5,838 nt of DNA from Pseudomonadota bacterium (lineage in GTDB: Bacteria; Pseudomonadota; Alphaproteobacteria; Acetobacterales; Acetobacteraceae): NCBI GenBank assembly GCA_021808205.1, contig JAKBCD010000043.1:1-5838 (forward strand). Reading direction: 5' to 3'. The position numbers were made by a program, and so were the translations under genes. The notes under the pieces were generated by a model that was not told the origin of the DNA, ran no database searches, and saw only the letters and a list, made by a program, of their open reading frames with translations. Of the stretch, positions 5,612 to 5,838 are shown one piece after another. Position 1 is the first letter of the stretch. Each line of letters begins with the position of its first letter.

Positions 5612-5838
5612 ACCCTGGCAGATCGATCGACACCCGCAGCCCCCCGCCGGGGCGGTCCAACAAATTGATATGCCCGCCGTGGGCAACAACGATATCCTGC
5701 GCGATGGCGAGGCCCAGCCCGGTGCCGCCGGGGTCTTCGCTTTCAAATGGCTTCAGCAGCGTCTCGCGCTTTTGTTCCGGTATGCCGGGGCCGTTATCGT
5801 CGATAAGAATTTGCACACTTCCCCCCTCGCGCGCAGCA
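5610..5838 (-). CDS. Sensor histidine kinase, C-terminal catalytic domain (5' part outside window)
   Basis: Only the last 75 residues are present, and the frame is open through the window edge. They form the end of a GHKL/HATPase_c domain, which binds ATP and phosphorylates a histidine in the dimerisation domain of a two-component sensor. Visible motifs are the G1 box DDNGPGIP (13-20), an F box KPFE (29-32), the G2 box GTGLGLAI (38-45) and the closing strands GGLRVSIDLPG. The N box, the phospho-accepting histidine and the sensor region lie beyond base 5838. The style recalls EnvZ-like kinases, so an OmpR-type response regulator gene may lie upstream. The ATP lid between F31 and G38 is only six residues, shorter than I recall for EnvZ. 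The gene converges on the SDR-like gene with 11 bases between stop codons. The GTG at 5816 is internal to the domain, not the real start. Confidence 0.9.
   Translation of the reverse strand, partial: AAREGGSVQILIDDNGPGIPEQKRETLLKPFESEDPGGTGLGLAIAQDIVVAHGGHINLLDRPGGGLRVSIDLPG

Noticed and set aside
5552..5746. Second minus-strand frame over the kinase end
   Set aside because: It is a frame-shifted shadow of the HATPase domain, with no motifs of its own.
1..5838. Mobile element, CRISPR array, tRNA or rRNA gene
   Set aside because: I saw no transposase or integrase motifs, no regularly spaced repeats, no CCA-ended cloverleaf and no rRNA-like stretch on either strand.

Overview
The window is a densely coding stretch of GC-rich bacterial chromosome with eight genes, two of them cut by the window edges, and no intergenic gap longer than about 70 bases. 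The base composition, the murJ-trpS gene order and the alphaproteobacterial style of MurJ (a YYADR-VNQLPLG signature) suggest an alphaproteobacterium. Rhodospirillales/Acetobacteraceae is my best guess, but that is inference from memory and not a database match.

Layout. At the left, a leftward pair is transcribed in the order ogt (O6-methylguanine-DNA methyltransferase), then qor (NADPH:quinone oxidoreductase, whose 3' end lies outside the window); their stop and start codons overlap as ATGA. A short spacer (about 1006-1075) separates this pair from a rightward run of five tightly packed genes. These are a CHAP-domain lipoprotein, murJ (lipid II flippase), trpS (tryptophanyl-tRNA synthetase), a small HycG/NuoB-family iron-sulfur protein, and an atypical NAD(P)-binding SDR/epimerase-like protein. 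At the right edge the C-terminal ATPase end of a sensor histidine kinase runs toward them, leaving only 11 bases between the two stop codons.

How they fit together. The CHAP lipoprotein and MurJ are plausibly both cell-envelope genes: a murein-cleaving or remodelling enzyme and the flippase that delivers the murein precursor. trpS is housekeeping. The two genes after it look redox-related and are the least explained part of the window. The iron-sulfur protein keeps all four cysteine ligands of the small subunit of group 4 [NiFe] hydrogenases and complex I, but no large subunit, membrane subunit or maturation gene accompanies it here. Ogt and Qor are damage-response or detoxification enzymes that are probably co-translated.

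I see no tRNA, rRNA, CRISPR array, insertion sequence or prophage. I do not see a demonstrably new multi-gene system. The strongest lead is the orphan hydrogenase-small-subunit-like protein next to a dinucleotide-binding protein that lacks a recognisable SDR catalytic pair.
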